From Amycolatopsis sp. 2-15 (GTDB lineage Bacteria > Actinomycetota > Actinomycetes > Mycobacteriales > Pseudonocardiaceae): a stretch of DNA of 64,000 nt. The notes beneath the pieces were generated by a model, which saw only the letters and a program-made list of their open reading frames with translations, did no database searches and was not told the origin of the DNA. The position numbers and the translations under genes are program-made. Below, piece by piece: positions 60,715-64,000 of the stretch. Each line of letters begins with the position of its first letter. Positions within the stretch are counted from its first letter, which is position 1. The stretch spans positions 6,976,001-7,040,000 of the forward strand of contig NZ_CP127294.1 of the NCBI RefSeq assembly GCF_030285625.1, written 5' to 3'.

Positions 60715-62028
60715 TCAAGGAATCTGCTTCAGCCGTTCGACGATCTTGTTCACGACCTTCCCGAAAACCGCGTTGAGCGCGGGCTGCCAGTAGTCCTCGT
60801 GCTTGAACGCCCACGTGGTGACCACGTGCCGGCCGACCTTGAACAACAGGTGGGGCTGCCACCGGTGGGCACCCAGCACGTGTCGCCGTCCCCGAGCTTG
60901 GCCTTGGTCTCCTCGGACGGCGCACCACCCGGCCCGGCGACGTGCGGGTGGCATTGCACCTGGTTGGAGTAGGTCGCGCCGTCGAGCTTGTCGTACGTGT
61001 CGATCTGGACTGTCAACCCGTCCTGCTCCACCAGGTTTCCGGTGTTGGCGTGGTTCATGCGGTAACAGCTGCTCTACGCGTACTTCCACGGCCCCTTGCC
61101 CGGGTCCTGAGGATCGGCGGTGAACCGCACCGGACCGATGGACGACTGTTCCTGCACCCGGCTGGACCCGGTGTCGTCGGTGAACGACAGCGCCCAGTCT
61201 TCCGGCCGATAGAGTCGCACGCGGCCGACATGTTCCAGGGAGCCCCGAACTTGTATTTCGACAGCCCCACCTCGTCCGGACCGGCGGCCAGCTTGCCGGC
61301 CACCTGGTCGACCAGGAACTTCAGGGCGTCGGCGGGTTCCTTGCTGATGCCCGGGCTGTCCTCGGGGGTGCCGTAGTCACTGGCGTGCATGGCCAACGTG
61401 GCTCAGTACTGGTCGCCGCCCAGAAGAAGTACACCTCGTACTCGTCCGGGTAGATCGGCGTCCCCATCGTCACGTAGATCTGCAGGTCGCCGCGGGTCTC
61501 GTGGCTGACGGTATGGGCCTGGACGTTCTGCTGGGCTTCGGGATCGGTCGCGAGGCGCCAGATCGTGTCCCGGTCGCTCGACAAGTCGTCGCTGTCGTAC
61601 TGCTTCTGGTCGATGCTCAGCGAAAGGCTGTACTTGTCGTCCTTGCCCGTCATCAGGCACTCGGACGCGGGTTCCGGCGAGCTCTGCGTTCCTGACGCGT
61701 CGTAGGTGACCGCGCCCGGGGCCGGCGGACCGTCGTCGCCGGCGAACTTCTTCTGGATGAAGGTCTTCTCCGGGTTGATCACGAATCCGGCTTGACGCAT
61801 CAGGAACGGGTTCATGATCGCGCAGGCGTCGTAGACGGGCTGACCGGCGTACTTCGCCGCCTTGGCCGGCGCCGTTGCCAGGTTCTGCAGGGCGATCCCC
61901 GTCTCGGCCTGCTTCGCCTCGGACGAGTTCGCCGGCTGAGCGCGGCCCACGATCGGCATGCTGCACGCGGTCACCGCGAGCACCCCTGACGCGGCGAGAC
62001 AGGCCAGCAACGTACGGGTTCGCGTCAA
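60715..62028 (-). pseudogene. DUF3558-like lipoprotein gene, disrupted at four points
   Basis: The start (62028) encodes a good lipoprotein signal (LLACLAASGVLAVTAC) and a DUF3558-like opening (YDACAIMNPFLMRQAGF). Homologous-looking coding continues to KIVERLKQIP at 60715, but in shifting frames: one base is missing at about 61395, one at about 61228 and one at about 60867, and an in-frame TAG lies at about 61079 (after KGPWKYA). Restoring them would join YFFWAATSTEP to LAMHASDYG, NMSAA to VRLYRPEDW, and WVPTGG to QPHLLFKVG. Clearly a decaying gene, or a badly called stretch. Confidence 0.75.
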
Positions 62029-63129
62029 GTCGGTCCTTCTGTGCAGGGAGTACTACGCAGAGGAGTTAAACCGCTTCGCCGCACGTTCGCCACCGCAACC
62101 CAGCCGCGGCACGCTCGCACCGATGAATTCGATCCCGAGAACGGCGGAGCATCGATTGGCGGCCGGCTCGTTCGTCGTCGGCAGACGGGCCGGCCGGCTC
62201 CGACCGACAACGCAGACGTCACCGGCCTTCTTGCCCTGATGCTCCTCACCGGAGCCCGCCGACGCACCCGGCTCTCCGCGGTGCGGGAATGCGAGGCGCC
62301 GGCGCGGGACTCTGATGAGTAGATGCGCTGCGGCGTCGGCCAATTGACCGCAATGCTCGTCGGGATCAACCCGATCCTTCACCCCAGCGCAGAACGACCA
62401 ACGTCAGGCGTCAATCGCTGGACGCAGTCGAACGGTCACCCCGCCGTGCCAGGCGTCGTAGGCGTCGGAGGTACAAGCTCGCGCAGTTCGATGCCGAGGC
62501 TGCCCGCCGATCCAATGGGGTCAGCCTCGACATGCCGGACTTCGGCTCGCTCGCCCTCGGCACCCAGCAGGCGAAAGAGCCCTCTCCATCTGCTGGCTAG
62601 GCCGCAGCAGGTGGTTCGAAGATCGGGCCCCGGCTTCATTCGGCTCGCTGTCCGACACGGAGGACGCTCAGCTAATGGCGTGATACTCGGGCGCCCATCC
62701 GCTTGCGGATGCGCTCGGCGATGGCGTCGAGCAGGGGCTCGCGGACGTCGCGGTCGAGCCTCCGATACAGCGACGTCGAGCGGAGGAGGTGGCAAATCCG
62801 TCCCCGTTGAACCAATGAACGCTGGGGTACCAGCGCACGATCGTTGGACCGGACAATTCTCCGGGATCGTCGCCCAGACCCAACCCTCGTTGGTGGTGCG
62901 CACGTCGTCCTCCAGCGGCGGATGACCCCAGCCAGGGTTCCCGGGACAGAACCGTTCGTGGAGATCGGCGGTCTCTGCGTAAACTTCCGGCTATCCCGGC
63001 CTACGGACGACGACGGAAAAAGCACGTCGTACGCTCGCTGCCAGCCAATCAACGGGGTCGGCCCAGTGTCACGACGACGCAGCCACGAGGGCATCGAAGC
63101 GTCGGCCGCGGTCGTCCCACTCTTCAAAC
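62029..63129. other. Degenerate intergenic DNA, no intact gene
   Basis: About 1.1 kb with many short frames in all six readings and none with a convincing start, ribosome site or family signature. The segment 62672-62800 on the minus strand reads like a methyltransferase C-terminus (listed separately). Promoter sequences for the upstream pseudogene must lie just right of 62028. Confidence 0.5.
62672..62800 (-). pseudogene. Possible methyltransferase C-terminal fragment
   Basis: Minus-strand codons ending at 62672 read LLRSTSLYRRLDRDVREPLL and DAIAERIRKRMGARVSRH, the style of the last helices of small SAM-dependent methyltransferases. No start or SAM motif is found upstream in any frame. Recognition is by pattern only, so certainty is low. 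Confidence 0.3.
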
Positions 63130-63363
63130 GTCGACGTCTCGACTTCGAAGTTGCTGAAGGTGGCGATCCGCTGGCGAGCGAATGCGGGCAACGCGGACGC
63201 GACCGGTCGGGAGCTGCGCCTGCACCGCAACACCGTTCGTCACCGGATCCACCAGGCCGAAGTACTCCTCGGCCACCCCATCGACCAGCGCCGGATGTAC
63301 GTCGAACTCGCCCTGCACTGCCTCGAGGTCTACGGCTCGGACTTCCTCACCGCGAACCCGTGA
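63130..63363 (+). pseudogene. PucR/CdaR-type regulator, C-terminal remnant
   Basis: Seventy-seven codons reading NADATGRELRLHRNTVRHRI, HQAEVLLGHPIDQRRMYVEL and ALHCLEVYGSDFL, the C-terminal helix-turn-helix of PucR-type regulators (GNADATGRELhLHRNTVRYR). The preceding sensor region is missing and no start codon is in place, so the gene is a remnant. Confidence 0.65.
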
Positions 63364-63526
63364 CGCGCTCCGGCCTCGTCACTTCACTTCCAAGCAGCGC
63401 CACCGCGACCCGGTCGTCGAGCCGATGTGCGCTCAGCCCTGGAGTGGCGGACGCGAAGGCGAACGGGGTCCGCTCAACGCTTGCGCGGGTATCTCGAGTC
63501 GCAGCCGGCCGAGGGTCCAGGCTGCT

Positions 63527-63568
63527 GCACCCTCGGCCGGAGTCCCTGGGGAGTCCGGCCGAGGGTGC
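63527..63568 (-). terminator. Perfect 15-base stem-loop after the GH65-like gene
   Basis: GCACCCTCGGCCGGA (63527-63541) and TCCGGCCGAGGGTGC (63554-63568) with a 12-base loop, beginning four bases after the stop of the minus-strand gene. A third copy of one arm core (CCGGCCGAGGGT) lies at 63505-63516, giving an alternative pairing. Confidence 0.8.
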
Positions 63569-63571
63569 TGG

Positions 63572-64000
63572 TCAGGAGCCGCAGTTCGTGGCGTCGCCTG
63601 CCGGGTGCCTTGTGGGCACCTGCAGCACGGCCCCGGACCTGACCTGGCGCACGTCATCGCTGCCGACCCGGACCGGGAGCGGCGGGCCGGAGCGCAGGGT
63701 CAGTTTCGTCGTTCGCGCGCCGACGGACAGGTCGAACGAGCGGCCGTGCCACTTGATCCCGGCGAGGTCGACACCCGGCAGTTGCGGCGGCAGGAAGGGA
63801 TCGACGGTGACGGCGTCGGTTCCCCAGCGCAGCCCGGTGAACCCGTAGAGGAACTCCTGCAGATAGCCGCCCTGGCCGGTGGTGAAGTCGAACGCTCCGC
63901 CGGTGCGGGTCTCGTACCACTGGTCGAACGGCGCCGCCAGGTACGGGTCCGCGCTCTTGCGCAGGGAGGTGTAGACGTCGCAGCCCCGCGACCCGAGGGC
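63572..64000 (-). CDS. Glycoside hydrolase family 65-like enzyme, C-terminal part
   Basis: The gene enters from the right edge; 142 codons are visible, ending at a TGA (63572). The reading PFDQWYETRTGGAFDFTTGQ, GGYLQEFLYGFTGLRWGTDA and VTVDPFLPPQLPGVDLAGIK matches the end of the (alpha/alpha)6 domain and the small C-terminal beta-sandwich of GH65 enzymes (maltose/trehalose phosphorylases and acid trehalases). The catalytic and phosphate-binding residues lie outside the window, so hydrolase versus phosphorylase cannot be decided. Confidence 0.75.
   Translation of the reverse strand, partial: ALGSRGCDVYTSLRKSADPYLAAPFDQWYETRTGGAFDFTTGQGGYLQEFLYGFTGLRWGTDAVTVDPFLPPQLPGVDLAGIKWHGRSFDLSVGARTTKLTLRSGPPLPVRVGSDDVRQVRSGAVLQVPTRHPAGDATNCGS

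Noticed and set aside
62041..62382. Overlapping frames of 93-114 codons on both strands right of the broken lipoprotein
   Set aside because: No start context, no motifs and composition shared by all frames; treated as non-coding.

Overview
The window is very GC-rich, densely packed actinomycete DNA: frequent GTG starts, 4-base ATGA or GTGA gene overlaps, many regulators and secreted lipoproteins, a DUF574-type methyltransferase and a CGNR zinc-finger regulator. The gene style suggests a soil actinobacterium of the Pseudonocardiaceae (Amycolatopsis-like); that placement is inference. I saw no rRNA, tRNA, CRISPR array, insertion sequence or prophage.

Left part (1-10 kb): the 3' end of a LuxR-type regulator is followed, on the minus strand, by a urease operon (ureA-ureB-ureC-ureF-ureG-ureD, no ureE) led by a lactonase-fold beta-propeller gene three bases upstream of ureA. 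UreC has Thr instead of Cys at the mobile flap, and UreG has a His-rich N-terminus. Next come an RclA-like flavoprotein and a second, secreted beta-propeller gene broken by one frameshift.

10-23 kb: a 42-residue Cys-ending peptide, an Fpg/Nei-family glycosylase, an EamA transporter, a methyltransferase coupled to an NmrA-like protein, a lipoprotein, and a LysR regulator divergent from a gamma-glutamyltransferase-family enzyme. The latter is followed by a complete peptide ABC importer with a fused double ATPase, which together suggest uptake and cleavage of gamma-glutamyl peptides.

23-32 kb: a large membrane-embedded KAP-like P-loop NTPase, a CGNR regulator divergent from an AhpD-like protein with a shared 10-base element, an HxlR-type regulator, three small Cys-rich proteins, and a signalling group (histidine kinase, single-domain receiver, NarL-type regulator).

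32-47 kb: one long minus-strand rhamnose operon: ABC importer, mutarotase, isomerase, aldolase-dehydrogenase fusion, an extra sugar-isomerase-like gene and rhamnulokinase, then lutABC joined by 4-base overlaps. The genes predict complete L-rhamnose breakdown to dihydroxyacetone phosphate plus pyruvate, with lactaldehyde and L-lactate as intermediates. A divergent LacI-type regulator has operator-like repeats directly before its start.

47-64 kb: an SDR, two tandem orphan solute-binding lipoproteins, nadE, a TetR regulator with a patatin, a GFA protein, a Kup potassium transporter, then a decayed zone (55.7-57.1 and 60.7-63.4 kb). It holds fragments of a thymidylate kinase, two luciferase-like oxidoreductases, an alpha/beta hydrolase, a DUF3558-like lipoprotein with four disruptions and a PucR regulator. 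Intact genes between the fragments encode a MarR regulator, a secreted protein of unknown function and an orphan solute-binding protein. The window ends in the C-terminus of a GH65-like enzyme.
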